From: Castellaniella hirudinis_A | Lineage (GTDB): Bacteria > Pseudomonadota > Gammaproteobacteria > Burkholderiales > Burkholderiaceae_B | Reading direction: 5' to 3' | Length of the DNA: 64,000 bases | Assembly: GCF_047468865.1 (NCBI RefSeq) | Contig: NZ_JBLGTV010000015.1 | Span: forward strand, 9,286-73,285 | Part shown: positions 24,671 through 35,006 of the stretch, piece after piece | Layout: the number at the start of each line of letters is the position of its first letter | Position numbering within the stretch: the first letter of the stretch is position 1 | Notes under the pieces: model-generated | The model's database searches: none | Told to the model about the DNA's origin: nothing | What the model saw: the letters and a program-made list of their open reading frames with translations, nothing else | Translations under genes and position numbers: made by a program

Positions 24671-26686
24671 TTAGAACGATACGGCCAGGCCGATATTGCC
24701 TGCCGCCTGGTTGCCGCCGCTGCGTCCCGTCGTGGCGATGATCTGGCCTTGGAGGGCGACCGATTTGCTCAGGCTGGCCGTGATGCCGGCGGTCCATTCC
24801 ATCCAGCTGTTGTCGGGGGCTTCCACGCGCGTCGTCCAGTCGCCCGTCGTGGCGGCGACGCCGCTGGTGATCGTGCGGGCATCCCGCTTGAACTCATGGG
24901 CGTATGCGACCTTGGCGTAGGGCGTGTAGCGGCCCGCGATGTCCAGGCGCGCTTGCCATCCCAGACGCCCGACCAGGGACTCGACCCTTTGATCCGCGAA
25001 GAACATGCGGCTGCTGCTGTCCCCGTCCTCGGTGAAGTGGGCGACCTTGACGCGCGCGTAATCCAAGCCGATGACGGGGCCGGTGCGTAGCGGGCCGACT
25101 GTCGCGTCATAGCCGCCGTGCAGCCCCAGGCCATATTGGCGCTGGTGCGGGCTGCCTTCCAGGGTCAGGGTGCGCGGCCCCAGGGCCACTTGGCGGCGGG
25201 TCTGCAGGGTGCCGCTGCCGGCATGGATCGTGCCGTCGAGCCACAGGTCGCCGGGCGCGTAGCTGGCATAGGCGCTCAAGAGCGTGCTGCGGTCCTTGAC
25301 GCTGCCGGACGCGCCCCGGCTGTCCAGATCGGTCTTGCCCAGTTGACGCGAAACGGCCAGGCCGATGGCGAAATCCCGGGTGGTCTGGAAGTCGATGCCC
25401 AGGGTGTAGAGCTGGCCGTGGGCTTGGGCGCCGGACAGGCCGGTGCCCGCATCGCCGTAGGCGCCTTGGACGAACAGGCTGGCGGTGCCGACCGGGCGCG
25501 CTTGCATGCGCAAGGCCGCCAGGCGGCTGTTCAGGCTGGCGTTCAGCTGCAGTGCATTGCCCAGCCCGGCATCGGGCAGCCCGGCGGCAAAGTAGGGCGC
25601 TTGCAGCAGGCCGGTCATGTAGTCGGCGATCAGCGCATGGGCGCCCGGGGTCGGGTGCAACTGGTCGGAGAAGACATAGCCCGCGGTGGCGCCGGTCGGG
25701 TCGCTGCAGTATAGGGCGCTGATCGGGCAGGCGGCCCCCACGACGTTGGTGAGGCCGTAGGCGGCCGGATCCGCCAGGATTTCCCGGAACAGGCCGTTGA
25801 TGTCCGCGCGGATGATGCCGTGGTTTTGGCCGGCCGAGTTCAAGCCGATGTCCACAAGCTGGTTGTAGCCGGCGGAGGCCTGCTGCAGGCCGGGGCGAAC
25901 CTGGGCGTAGACGCCCGAGAGCGTGCCCTGCGGCAAGCCGGCGGCGGTGTCGGCCGCGGCCAGCGCCGTGGCGATGGCCGCGGGATCGTAGGCGCCGTTC
26001 GCGGCGGCCAGACTGGCCCAGGCCGCACCCCAGGCGGCGGCGATGCCGGCGGGCGGGACGGCGGCCTGGATGGCGGCGAAAACGGCCAGGGGCGCGGCGC
26101 CGACATCCGGCAGATTCGGCAGCAGGATCGTGCGCGCCCCCGCGTTTTTCAGGGCGCCGACGGTGCCGACCGTGCTGGCGGCCGATGCCATCAGGTAGTC
26201 GGTCGCGCCCGCCCCCTGGCCCGCGGCGGCGATGACGTCGTTGCCTCCGATCCAGAGGGCATACAGGGCATTGGCGTCGGCCCGGGCGTGTTGCGCCAGG
26301 TAGGTGCCCAGCTGTCCTTGCAGGTTGGTGACGGCCATGGCGTCGCCGGTGGGCATGCCGCTGGGGTCGGTCGGTTGTTGCGCCTGGCCGGCGGGATTGG
26401 CCTGTGCGCCGCCTTGGGCGTAGTTGTTGCCGTTGGCGGCAATGTGGGGGTTGGCCGGGTTGTTCGGGCTGGCCGCAAAGCCGAAGCGGCCAGCCAGGAT
26501 GTTTGTCCAGTTATTGTCGTTGTTGGTGGTCCAGCGGGCATTGGACGGCAGGCCGCCCAGGCCGCCGAAGGCGCCGACGTCCGACAGGCTGTCGCCAAAA
26601 AAGTAAAGATTGCTGTAGGCCTGTGCGGCAGGGGGCAATGCCAGGGCGACGGACAGCGCCAAGGTCGCCAGTGCGGGGTGTTTCAT
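24671..26686 (-). CDS. GDSL-type esterase/lipase autotransporter (EstA/ApeE type)
   Basis: Protein of 671 aa: a surface-displayed esterase with an N-terminal GDSL hydrolase passenger and a C-terminal autotransporter beta-barrel (type Va secretion). Signal peptide 1-23 (ending AAQA). Catalytic S33 lies in GDSLSD (block I), ALWIGGND is block III, and the Asp-His pair is in FSDQLHPT near residue 340. The barrel occupies about 390-671 and ends in the aromatic strand IGLAVSF. The passenger is Ala-rich, with an expanded segment between blocks I and III. It lies inside the sugar module but has no evident metabolic link to it. A perfect 16-bp palindrome lies upstream. Confidence 0.93.
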   Translation of the reverse strand: MKHPALATLALSVALALPPAAQAYSNLYFFGDSLSDVGAFGGLGGLPSNARWTTNNDNNWTNILAGRFGFAASPNNPANPHIAANGNNYAQGGAQANPAGQAQQPTDPSGMPTGDAMAVTNLQGQLGTYLAQHARADANALYALWIGGNDVIAAAGQGAGATDYLMASAASTVGTVGALKNAGARTILLPNLPDVGAAPLAVFAAIQAAVPPAGIAAAWGAAWASLAAANGAYDPAAIATALAAADTAAGLPQGTLSGVYAQVRPGLQQASAGYNQLVDIGLNSAGQNHGIIRADINGLFREILADPAAYGLTNVVGAACPISALYCSDPTGATAGYVFSDQLHPTPGAHALIADYMTGLLQAPYFAAGLPDAGLGNALQLNASLNSRLAALRMQARPVGTASLFVQGAYGDAGTGLSGAQAHGQLYTLGIDFQTTRDFAIGLAVSRQLGKTDLDSRGASGSVKDRSTLLSAYASYAPGDLWLDGTIHAGSGTLQTRRQVALGPRTLTLEGSPHQRQYGLGLHGGYDATVGPLRTGPVIGLDYARVKVAHFTEDGDSSSRMFFADQRVESLVGRLGWQARLDIAGRYTPYAKVAYAHEFKRDARTITSGVAATTGDWTTRVEAPDNSWMEWTAGITASLSKSVALQGQIIATTGRSGGNQAAGNIGLAVSF

Positions 26687-26775
26687 GGAGTCTCCTCGAT
26701 GGGCATGGATACCGTCTGCCGAGGCCGGGTGCGGCGCTCGGGGCGGTGTCCTGTTCTGGGTCTTTGCATTTTGTA

Positions 26776-26791
26776 AAACAAACGTTTGTTT
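26776..26791. promoter_or_regulatory. perfect 16-bp palindrome upstream of the autotransporter
   Basis: AAACAAACGTTTGTTT is a perfect palindrome 89 bases upstream of the esterase start. Its CAAACGTTTG core resembles operators of TetR-family fatty-acid sensors (PsrA-type GAAAC-N4-GTTTC), which would suit a lipolytic enzyme. The regulator is not in the window; the assignment is inference. Confidence 0.55.
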
Positions 26792-26860
26792 GTCAATTGG
26801 GCAAAGGCGCCCGGAACCCTCGGTTTGCGGGCGGCCGGGGGGCGCGGGCCGGGCGCCGCC

Positions 26861-27706
26861 TCAGCCCGGCTGCCGCTTGTTTTTCAGGCTGTGCTTGGTT
26901 TTGGCCAGCACTTGGCTGGCCTGGTCGCCACGGCGCAGGGCAACCCCCAGCGCCAGCACGTCGATGATGGCCAGATGCGCCAGGCGCGAAATCATGGGAC
27001 TGTAGAGTTCGGTGTCTTCTTGCGTGTCGGCGCGCAGCAGGATCGTGGCCAGCGCGGCCAGCGGCGAGCCCGACGCCGTGATGGCGATGAGCGGGCAGCC
27101 GTTGTCGCGGGCCAGGGCGACGGCGTCCAGAAGCTCGCGGGAGCGCCCGGAGTGCGAGATCGCCACCAGGGCGTCGCGCGGGCCCAGCAGCGATGCCGCC
27201 ATGCTTTGGGTGTGGCTGTCGGCGTAGGCCACGACGGCCAGGTCGAAGCGGAAGAATTTGTGCTGGGCGTCCGCCGCGACGATGCCGGAGTTGCCGATCC
27301 CGTAGAATTCGATGCGCCGGGCCGCCGCCAGGCGCGCGATGGCGGCCTCGACCTGATCGGGATCCAGGTTGTTGCGCACGCGCAGCAGGGCGGACACCGC
27401 GTTGTCGAATACTTTGCCTGTCAGGGCGGGCACCCCGTCGCCGGCTTGCAGCGCCGAGTGCACGTAGGGCATGCCGCTGATCTGGCTGGCCGCCAGCTGG
27501 ACTTTGAAATCGGGCCAGCCCGCGTAGCCCAGTGTGCGGCACAGGCGGATGACTGTGGGTTCGCTGACCCCGGCGGCCTGGGCGACGTCGCCGATTGCCA
27601 TGCGCGAGGCCGCGCCGGGCCGGTCGATGACCAGGCGGGCGACGCGGGCGGCGGCGCGGCTGAGTTGCGGCAGGCGGCGGCGCAGTTCGGGCAGGAGGGG
27701 GCTCAT
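26861..27706 (-). CDS. hexR: HexR-type transcriptional regulator, RpiR family, stand-alone copy
   Basis: Protein of 281 aa: N-terminal RpiR helix-turn-helix (about 35-60, IGDVAQAAGVSEPTVIRLCR) and C-terminal SIS sugar-phosphate domain (about 130-265). The ligand loops are canonical: GIGNS at 136-140 followed by GIVAADAQHKFFRF, and AISHSGRS. HexR proteins bind KDPG and control Entner-Doudoroff, zwf and glucose-uptake genes. The start overlaps the eda stop (ATGA), so the two are co-transcribed; an in-frame start further upstream at 27982 is unlikely. HexR-like operators are present at three nearby promoter regions. The symbol is assigned from family and context. Confidence 0.88.
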   Translation of the reverse strand: MSPLLPELRRRLPQLSRAAARVARLVIDRPGAASRMAIGDVAQAAGVSEPTVIRLCRTLGYAGWPDFKVQLAASQISGMPYVHSALQAGDGVPALTGKVFDNAVSALLRVRNNLDPDQVEAAIARLAAARRIEFYGIGNSGIVAADAQHKFFRFDLAVVAYADSHTQSMAASLLGPRDALVAISHSGRSRELLDAVALARDNGCPLIAITASGSPLAALATILLRADTQEDTELYSPMISRLAHLAIIDVLALGVALRRGDQASQVLAKTKHSLKNKRQPG

Positions 27707-28344
27707 GGGGTGCGGGTGTCCTGTTGCGCCAGCCGGCACGCCTGCCGGGCCAGTTGGGCGATGGCGTCCCAGTCGCGCGCGGCCAGGGCCGCCGCCGGCG
27801 TCAGCCAGGATCCTCCGACGCAGCCGACGTTGGGCAGCGCCAGATAGTCGGCCGCATTGCCCGCATGGATGCCGCCGGTGGGGCAGAAGGCCAGGTCGGG
27901 CAAGGGGCCGCGCCAGGCTTGCAGCAGGGGCACGCCGCCGATGGCCTCGGCCGGGAAAAGTTTCTGCACGGCAAAGCCCCATTCCGCAGCCTGCATGGCT
28001 TCGGAAACCGTGGCGACGCCGGGCAGAAAGGGGATGCCGGACTGGCGGGCCGCCTGGGCCAGGGCCGCTGTCAGCCCGGGACTGACGCCGAAGCGGGCCC
28101 CCGCCTGCAAGGCGCTGTCCAGTTGCTGGGGCGTGCGGACGGTGCCCACCCCGACCAGGGCGTCGGGCACCTGATCCCCGATGGCGCGGATGGCGTCCAG
28201 CGCGGCGGGGGAGCGGAGGGTGATTTCCAGCGACCGGATGCCGCCGGCGACGAGGGTCCGGGCGAGCTCCACCGCGGTGGCGGTGTCGTGGACGACGATA
28301 ACCGGCATGACCGGGCTGTGTGCAAGGAGTTCCTGAGCGTTCAT
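27703..28344 (-). CDS. eda: KDPG aldolase (2-dehydro-3-deoxy-phosphogluconate aldolase)
   Basis: Eda (213 aa) splits 2-keto-3-deoxy-6-phosphogluconate into pyruvate and glyceraldehyde 3-phosphate, the last Entner-Doudoroff step. The Schiff-base lysine is K128 in VQKLFPAEAIGG; E40 and R44 in SLEITLRS and T68 in GVGTVR match the E. coli E45, R49 and T73 with a constant offset of five. The phosphate site is CPTGGI and VGGSWL. The usual GAGT is GVGT. It is divergent from edd and overlaps the regulator gene by four bases. Confidence 0.97.
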   Translation of the reverse strand: MNAQELLAHSPVMPVIVVHDTATAVELARTLVAGGIRSLEITLRSPAALDAIRAIGDQVPDALVGVGTVRTPQQLDSALQAGARFGVSPGLTAALAQAARQSGIPFLPGVATVSEAMQAAEWGFAVQKLFPAEAIGGVPLLQAWRGPLPDLAFCPTGGIHAGNAADYLALPNVGCVGGSWLTPAAALAARDWDAIAQLARQACRLAQQDTRTP

Positions 28345-28425
28345 CGTGTATGGCGCGGTTGATTTCAGCGGGCCCGGTCGGGACGCCGGGGATGTGCCGC
28401 CATTCTACCGAATCCAGGCGATGAT

Positions 28426-28440
28426 TGTTGTGAAATTACA
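28426..28440. promoter_or_regulatory. HexR-like operator between eda and edd, eda-proximal
   Basis: TGTTGTGAAATTACA matches 12 of 15 positions of the HexR consensus TGTAATTAAATTACA, with the right half AAATTACA exact. It lies about 80 bases upstream of eda. It partly overlaps another perfect inverted repeat, TGAAAT-TAC-ATTTCA at 28431-28445. Its centre is 50 bases from that of the edd-proximal site, close to five helical turns. Confidence 0.55.
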
Positions 28441-28475
28441 TTTCAATGTGGAACTTCTATTTTTATCTCAATAAA

Positions 28476-28490
28476 TGTAATTTAACTAGA
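28476..28490. promoter_or_regulatory. HexR-like operator between eda and edd, edd-proximal
   Basis: TGTAATTTAACTAGA matches 12 of 15 positions of the HexR consensus, with the left half TGTAATT exact. It ends 42 bases upstream of edd. A possible -10 box, TATACT, lies at 28499-28504, so the site would overlap the -35 region as expected for a repressor. Confidence 0.55.
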
Positions 28491-28532
28491 TAATCGTCTA
28501 TACTGGACACCCGTTCTTTTCAGGAGACCACC

Positions 28533-30353
<1,821 letters not shown>

Positions 30354-30357
30354 TGGC

Positions 30358-30410
30358 CTGAGCGCCGGGCGTCTTGCCCGGCGGCCCCGCGCCAGATGCC
30401 CGGCGCTCAG
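30358..30410. terminator. inverted repeat between convergent edd and pgl
   Basis: CTGAGCGCCGGGC at 30358-30370 pairs perfectly with GCCCGGCGCTCAG at 30398-30410. A competing tighter hairpin, GCCGGGC-GTCTT-GCCCGGC (30364-30382), is nested inside. There is no T-run. It overlaps the pgl stop codon. Probably a bidirectional transcript end or mRNA 3' protective structure. Confidence 0.5.
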
Positions 30411-31096
30411 GGGCGTGGCGCGGGCGCAACGTCGTCGGGCGCGGGGCACCAGTACAGCTGCGCCCGGGGGGCCGTGGCCGCCAGGATCACCCCCACCGGC
30501 GGGCCGGCGGCGCCCGCCGCCAGGGCGCTTTCCAGCACCGCCCGCTTGGCGGCCCCCTGGGCCGCCAGGTAAACGCGCCGGGATCGGCTGATCGCGCTCA
30601 GGTTCAAGGTGATCCGGCGCCAAGAAGACGAGGGCGGGGCGACGCCCAGGTAGCCCGGCGGCTGGCTGGGATCCAGGGCCAGGGCCAGGCGGGGGTCGTC
30701 GGGAAACAGCGAGGCCGTGTGGCCGTCCGTTCCCATGCCCAGCACCAGGACGTCGGCGGGCGGCGGCGGATGGTCCGGGGCCAACCGGGGGGGGACAAAG
30801 CCGGCCCGGGCGGCGGCATGGCGCAACAGGTGTTCGCGCACCAGGGCTTCGTTGCTGTCCCGGGCGGTTGGCGGGACGCAGCGCTCATCCACCAGCAAGA
30901 CGGTGATTCTGGCCCAGGGCAGCGGGCTGTGCGACAAGGCGTGGAACAGTGGGATGGGAGAGCGCCCCCCGGATATCGCCAGGCTGGCGAAGCCCTGCGC
31001 CTGCAAGGCGGCTTCCAGGTCGCGCGCGATGGCGTGCGACAAGGCCCGGGCCTGATCCTGTGCGTTGGCCGACACGTGCCAGAGGGGGGGCGTCAT
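30407..31096 (-). CDS. pgl: 6-phosphogluconolactonase
   Basis: Pgl (229 aa) hydrolyses 6-phosphogluconolactone to 6-phosphogluconate, linking Zwf to Edd. It has the DevB/SOL-type fold: AISGGRSPIPLFHAL near residue 40, VLLVDERCVPP near 66, and the signature GMGTDGHTASLFP near 120. The start is the ATG that overlaps the glk stop (ATGA); the frame runs open upstream through glk but does not fit the family there. Third gene of the zwf-glk-pgl operon. Confidence 0.95.
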   Translation of the reverse strand: MTPPLWHVSANAQDQARALSHAIARDLEAALQAQGFASLAISGGRSPIPLFHALSHSPLPWARITVLLVDERCVPPTARDSNEALVREHLLRHAAARAGFVPPRLAPDHPPPPADVLVLGMGTDGHTASLFPDDPRLALALDPSQPPGYLGVAPPSSSWRRITLNLSAISRSRRVYLAAQGAAKRAVLESALAAGAAGPPVGVILAATAPRAQLYWCPAPDDVAPAPRP

Positions 31097-32097
31097 GTCG
31101 CGGCCTCCTGTGCCTGGCGCGCCAGGATTCTGGCCGCGCCCAGCAGCGCGGGGTGCCGGGCCTGGATGATGTGGGTCGGGATTTGGCCGAGATAATCCCG
31201 AAACCGGCCTTTGTCCTCGAAGCGCGCCCGAAACGGCGATTGATCGAAGTACCGCCCGAGCTTCGGCACGATGCCGCCGCCGATGTAGATCCCCCCGCGC
31301 GCGCCCAGGATCAGGGCGAGGTCGGCGGCCACCGTGCCCAGGAAAGCGCACAGGCTGTCGAGCGCCCGGCGGCACAGCGCATCGTCCCCGAGCAGGGCGT
31401 GTTCGCTGATCCAGGCGGCATTCTGGGGCGCCACCGTCTGACGGGCCAGCGCGGCATGGGCGAGATACAGGTTTTCCAGACCTTGCCCGGAGATCAGGCG
31501 CTCGGCGGAGACATGCCCGTAGGTATGGCCCACCCAGTCGATCAGGGCGCTTTCCTCGCGGTTGTGGGCCGCCAGGGTGATGTGTCCGCCTTCGCCGGCC
31601 AAGGGGGTGTAGCCTTCCTGACACGGAATGAGGCCGGAGATCCCCAGTCCCGTGCCGGGGCCGACCAGGCCGATCGTGGCGCCGGCCTGCGCCGCGCCGC
31701 CGCCCACCTGGCGCAGGTCGGCGGCGTCCAGGGCCGGGATGGCCATGGCCAGCGCCGTGAAATCGTTGACCACCCGCAGCATGTTCAGTCCCAGCGTCCG
31801 GCGCAGGGCCGTGATGGAGAACTGCCAATGGTGATTGGTCATGCGGATCTGGTCGCCGGAGACAGGGTTGGCGATTCCGAAAGCGCACCAGCGGGGCGCC
31901 GGCAGGCGGACGTCGGCCAGATAGGCGGCGATGGCCTCGGCGGGCCCCGGATAGTCGGCGCAGGCCAGCGTCCGGGCGGCCGCCATCGGCTGGCCTGGCG
32001 CCAGGATCATGGCGAAGCGGGCGTTGGTGCCGCCGATGTCGCCGACCAGGCGGGGATATGAATCGGCGCGTGAGGTCAGGGGGGCGGTGTGCATCAT
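31093..32097 (-). CDS. glk: glucokinase, stand-alone copy
   Basis: Glk (334 aa) phosphorylates glucose with ATP. All family motifs are canonical: phosphate-1 loop D20-I-G-G-T-N25, catalytic Asp in VVNDFTALAM, GPGTGLGISG, glucose ligands in GEGGH and SAERLISG, and the adenosine motif GGIYIGGGIVPK. Its ATG overlaps the zwf stop and its own stop overlaps the pgl start, so the three are one translationally coupled operon. A second glucokinase domain, with an altered phosphate loop, is fused to a regulator at 37965-39794. Confidence 0.95.
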   Translation of the reverse strand: MMHTAPLTSRADSYPRLVGDIGGTNARFAMILAPGQPMAAARTLACADYPGPAEAIAAYLADVRLPAPRWCAFGIANPVSGDQIRMTNHHWQFSITALRRTLGLNMLRVVNDFTALAMAIPALDAADLRQVGGGAAQAGATIGLVGPGTGLGISGLIPCQEGYTPLAGEGGHITLAAHNREESALIDWVGHTYGHVSAERLISGQGLENLYLAHAALARQTVAPQNAAWISEHALLGDDALCRRALDSLCAFLGTVAADLALILGARGGIYIGGGIVPKLGRYFDQSPFRARFEDKGRFRDYLGQIPTHIIQARHPALLGAARILARQAQEAAT

Positions 32098-33563
32098 GTC
32101 GTCGTGAGGGTGTCAGTGTCCAGGCCGGTATGCCAGTACAGGCCGTGGCGCGCCAGCATGGCTTCGGCGGCGGCCGGCCCCCAGGAGCCGCTGGCATACG
32201 GGTGGGCGGGCTGGCCGATCTGCGTCCAGGCCTGCAGAATGGGTTCGACCCAGCGCCAGGCGGCTTCTTGCTCGTCGCGGCGGACGAACAGCGTCAGCTT
32301 GCCCTGCAGGATGTCGCCGATCAGGCGCTCGTAGGCGTCCGGCTGGCGGTGGCGGCTGGATTTGGCGTAGTCCAGGCTCAAGGCGACGGGGTGCAGCCGC
32401 ATGCCGTCGCCGGGCGACTTGGCCATCAGGTGCAGGGTCATGGTTTCCTGGGGCTGCATGCGGATGACCAGGCGGTTGGCCTGCAGCCCGGCGGCCGGCG
32501 TGTCGAAGATGGACGTCGGCACGTCGCGGAATGTGACCACGATTTCCGCCAGCCGCTGGTTCAGGCGCTTCCCCGTCCGCAGGAAAAACGGGACGCCGGC
32601 CCAGCGCCAGGTGTTGATCCGGGCGGTCAGGGCGACGTAGGTCTCGATCGTGCTGGCGGCGTCGACGCCGGTTTCGTCCCGGTAGGCCGGCCGATCCGCG
32701 CCGCCCAGGTATTGGCCGCGCACGGTGTGCGTCAGCGCATCGGGGCCGCGCAGGGGTTCCAGGGCATCCAGAACCTTGAGCTTTTCATTGCGCACCGCGT
32801 CCGCCTGCGTGCTGGGCGGCGGTTCCATCGCCAGAATGGCCAACAGCTGCAGCAAGTGGCTTTGCACCATGTCGCGCAGCGCCCCGGTATTGTCGTAGAA
32901 GCCGCCCCGCGTCCCGATGCCTTCTTGTTCGGCGACCGTGATCTGAACGTCGCGCACCCATTCCCGGCGCCAGAGCGGCTCAAGCAGCACGTTGCCGAAA
33001 CGCAGCGCCAGCAGGTTCTGGACGGATTCCTTGCCCAGGTAGTGATCCACGCGGTAGATCTGGTTTTCTTGGAAGTACCGGCCGATTTCGTCGTTGATCT
33101 GCCGGGACGAGGCCAGGTCGTGGCCCAGGGGTTTTTCCACGGCGATCCGGCTGTCGGGGCGGATCAGATCGTGTGCGCTCAGTCCCTTGCAGATGGCCGC
33201 GAACAGGGACGGGCCCGTGGACAGATAGAAGACTCGGGCGTGGCCGCTGCTCATCCGGGACGCCAGGGCCGCGAAATCCGCAGGCTGGTGCGCGTCGAGC
33301 GATACATAGTGCAGCCGTTTTGCAAAGCCGTCCCAGTCGCTGGACAGTTGGCCCGCCTGTTGCAGCGCCTGGGCCAGGCGCTGCCGGTAGCTGGCGTCGT
33401 CCCCGGGGCTGTGGGCGACGGCAAAAATCCGGGTGCGCGGCCCCAGCAGCCCTTGGGCATGCAGGCGCATCAATGCGGGCAGCAGCTTGCGCCGGGCCAG
33501 GTCGCCGGTGCCGCCGAACAGAATGAAATCGGTGTTGGGAGAGTCGCTCATGGAGGAGGCCAT
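32094..33563 (-). CDS. zwf: glucose-6-phosphate 1-dehydrogenase
   Basis: Zwf (489 aa) oxidises glucose 6-phosphate to 6-phosphogluconolactone with NAD(P)+. The dinucleotide-binding FGGTGDLARRKLLPAL is near residue 17, VEKPLGHDL near 140, and the substrate-binding and catalytic signature is RVDHYLGKE near 172. Length is normal. ATG 33563 is taken; the in-frame ATG at 33551 is possible and neither has a clear Shine-Dalgarno sequence. First gene of zwf-glk-pgl, divergent from gtsA across an AT-rich gap with HexR-like sites. Confidence 0.96.
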   Translation of the reverse strand: MASSMSDSPNTDFILFGGTGDLARRKLLPALMRLHAQGLLGPRTRIFAVAHSPGDDASYRQRLAQALQQAGQLSSDWDGFAKRLHYVSLDAHQPADFAALASRMSSGHARVFYLSTGPSLFAAICKGLSAHDLIRPDSRIAVEKPLGHDLASSRQINDEIGRYFQENQIYRVDHYLGKESVQNLLALRFGNVLLEPLWRREWVRDVQITVAEQEGIGTRGGFYDNTGALRDMVQSHLLQLLAILAMEPPPSTQADAVRNEKLKVLDALEPLRGPDALTHTVRGQYLGGADRPAYRDETGVDAASTIETYVALTARINTWRWAGVPFFLRTGKRLNQRLAEIVVTFRDVPTSIFDTPAAGLQANRLVIRMQPQETMTLHLMAKSPGDGMRLHPVALSLDYAKSSRHRQPDAYERLIGDILQGKLTLFVRRDEQEAAWRWVEPILQAWTQIGQPAHPYASGSWGPAAAEAMLARHGLYWHTGLDTDTLTTT

Positions 33564-33605
33564 GCTGGTTTCTGGAGTGGGTTCAGGTAGATCAGGTGAT
33601 GAATA

Positions 33606-33620
33606 TGTAGTAATAATACA
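33606..33620. promoter_or_regulatory. HexR-like operator, zwf side of the zwf-gtsA gap
   Basis: TGTAGTAATAATACA is a near-perfect palindrome (one mismatched pair) matching 11 of 15 positions of the HexR consensus. It lies about 43 bases upstream of zwf in a markedly AT-rich patch. Confidence 0.55.
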
Positions 33621-33714
33621 TTTTTATCGAGATGCCATTCTTGCACCTATAGCGGTAAAAATAAAGATTATTAGGGATATCCATGAGTTCTAAGCCGGCA
33701 AAAATTCCTTAATA

Positions 33715-33729
33715 TGTAGTCAAACTAAA
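33715..33729. promoter_or_regulatory. HexR-like operator, gtsA side of the zwf-gtsA gap
   Basis: TGTAGTCAAACTAAA matches 11 of 15 positions of the HexR consensus and shares TGTAGT with the zwf-side site. It ends 20 bases before the gtsA ATG and ten bases before its ribosome binding site. Confidence 0.45.
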
Positions 33730-33749
33730 TTCCTTATTGGAGGAGCCAA

Positions 33750-35006
33750 ATGAAATTCAAGATGCGGGCTTTGCGCGTGGCCGTGTTGGGATGTCTGTTG
33801 ATGAGCGGCGCGGCGGCCAGCGCCACCGATATCGAAGTGCTGCATTGGTGGACGTCCGGGGGCGAGGCCAAGGCGGCCGCCCAGCTGAAATCCATCATGG
33901 AATCCAAGGGCTATACCTGGAAGGATTTCGCGGTCGCCGGCGGGGGCGGCGAAAACGCCATGACGGTGCTCAAGACGCGCGTCGTGTCCGGGGATCCGCC
34001 CGCCGCCGCGCAGATCAAGGGCCCCAGCATCCAGGAATGGGGCCAGGAAGGCGTCCTGGCCAACCTGGATCCGGTCGCCAAGATCGAGAAATGGGATCAC
34101 ATGCTGCCGGCCGCCGTGGCCAATGTCATGAAGTTCGATCATCACTATGTGGCGGTGCCGGTCAATGTCCACCGCGTCAATTGGCTGTGGGTGAATCCGG
34201 CGGTCTTCCAGGCCGCCGGGGCGACCGTCCCCAAAACCTGGGACGAATTCCCGGCCGCCGCCGAAAAAATCCGCGCGGCGGGCTATATCCCCTTGGCGCA
34301 CGGGGGCCAGCCCTGGCAGGATTTCACGGTGTTCGAGTCCGTGGTGCTGGGCGTGGGGGGCGCCGATTTCTATCGCCAGGCGCTGGTCGATCTGGATCAG
34401 GACGCCTTGCGCAGCGACACCATGAAGCGCGCTTTTGAAGTCTTTGGCGCATTGCGCGCCGATATCGATCCCGATGCCCCCAATCGCGACTGGAACCAGG
34501 CCACCACGATGGTGATCAACGGCAAGGCGGCCATGCAGCTGATGGGCGACTGGGCCAAGGGCGAATTCACCCAGGCCGGCAAGGTGCCGGGCAAGGACTA
34601 CGAATGCGTCGCGGCCCCCGGGTCGCAGGGCGCGTTTACCTTCAATGTCGATAGCCTGGTCATGTTCCAGCAGGATGCCGATGATGTGGCGAAGGGGCAG
34701 CAGGTTCTGGCCTCCGCCGTCCTCAGTCCGGCTTTCCAGAAAGTCTTCAATCTGGCCAAGGGTTCCATCCCGGTGCGCACGGACATGGACATGGCCAGCT
34801 TCGATGCCTGCGCCCGGAAATCGGCGCAGGATTTCCAGGCGGCCGCCCAGTCCGGGTCGCTGGTGCCCAGCATCGCCCACCAGATGGCCGTTCCGGCGGC
34901 CACGGCGGGGGCCATGCAGGATGTCGTGACCCAGTTTTTCAACACGCCTGACGCGCCGGTCGAGCGCGCCCTGGCACAACTGGCCCAGGCTGCCCAGGTG
35001 CAATGA
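33750..35006 (+). CDS. gtsA: sugar ABC transporter substrate-binding protein (glucose/mannose type)
   Basis: Protein of 418 aa: the periplasmic binding protein of a CUT1-family importer, resembling Pseudomonas GtsA for glucose. Signal peptide about 1-26 (ending GAAASA); the mature start DIEVLHWWTSGGEAKAA is characteristic of glucose/mannose binding proteins. GGAGGAG at 33739-33745 is a strong ribosome binding site. First gene of gtsABCD-glk/hexR, with an ATGA overlap into gtsB. Glucose as substrate is inferred from similarity and from the surrounding Entner-Doudoroff genes. Confidence 0.92.
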   Translation: MKFKMRALRVAVLGCLLMSGAAASATDIEVLHWWTSGGEAKAAAQLKSIMESKGYTWKDFAVAGGGGENAMTVLKTRVVSGDPPAAAQIKGPSIQEWGQEGVLANLDPVAKIEKWDHMLPAAVANVMKFDHHYVAVPVNVHRVNWLWVNPAVFQAAGATVPKTWDEFPAAAEKIRAAGYIPLAHGGQPWQDFTVFESVVLGVGGADFYRQALVDLDQDALRSDTMKRAFEVFGALRADIDPDAPNRDWNQATTMVINGKAAMQLMGDWAKGEFTQAGKVPGKDYECVAAPGSQGAFTFNVDSLVMFQQDADDVAKGQQVLASAVLSPAFQKVFNLAKGSIPVRTDMDMASFDACARKSAQDFQAAAQSGSLVPSIAHQMAVPAATAGAMQDVVTQFFNTPDAPVERALAQLAQAAQVQ

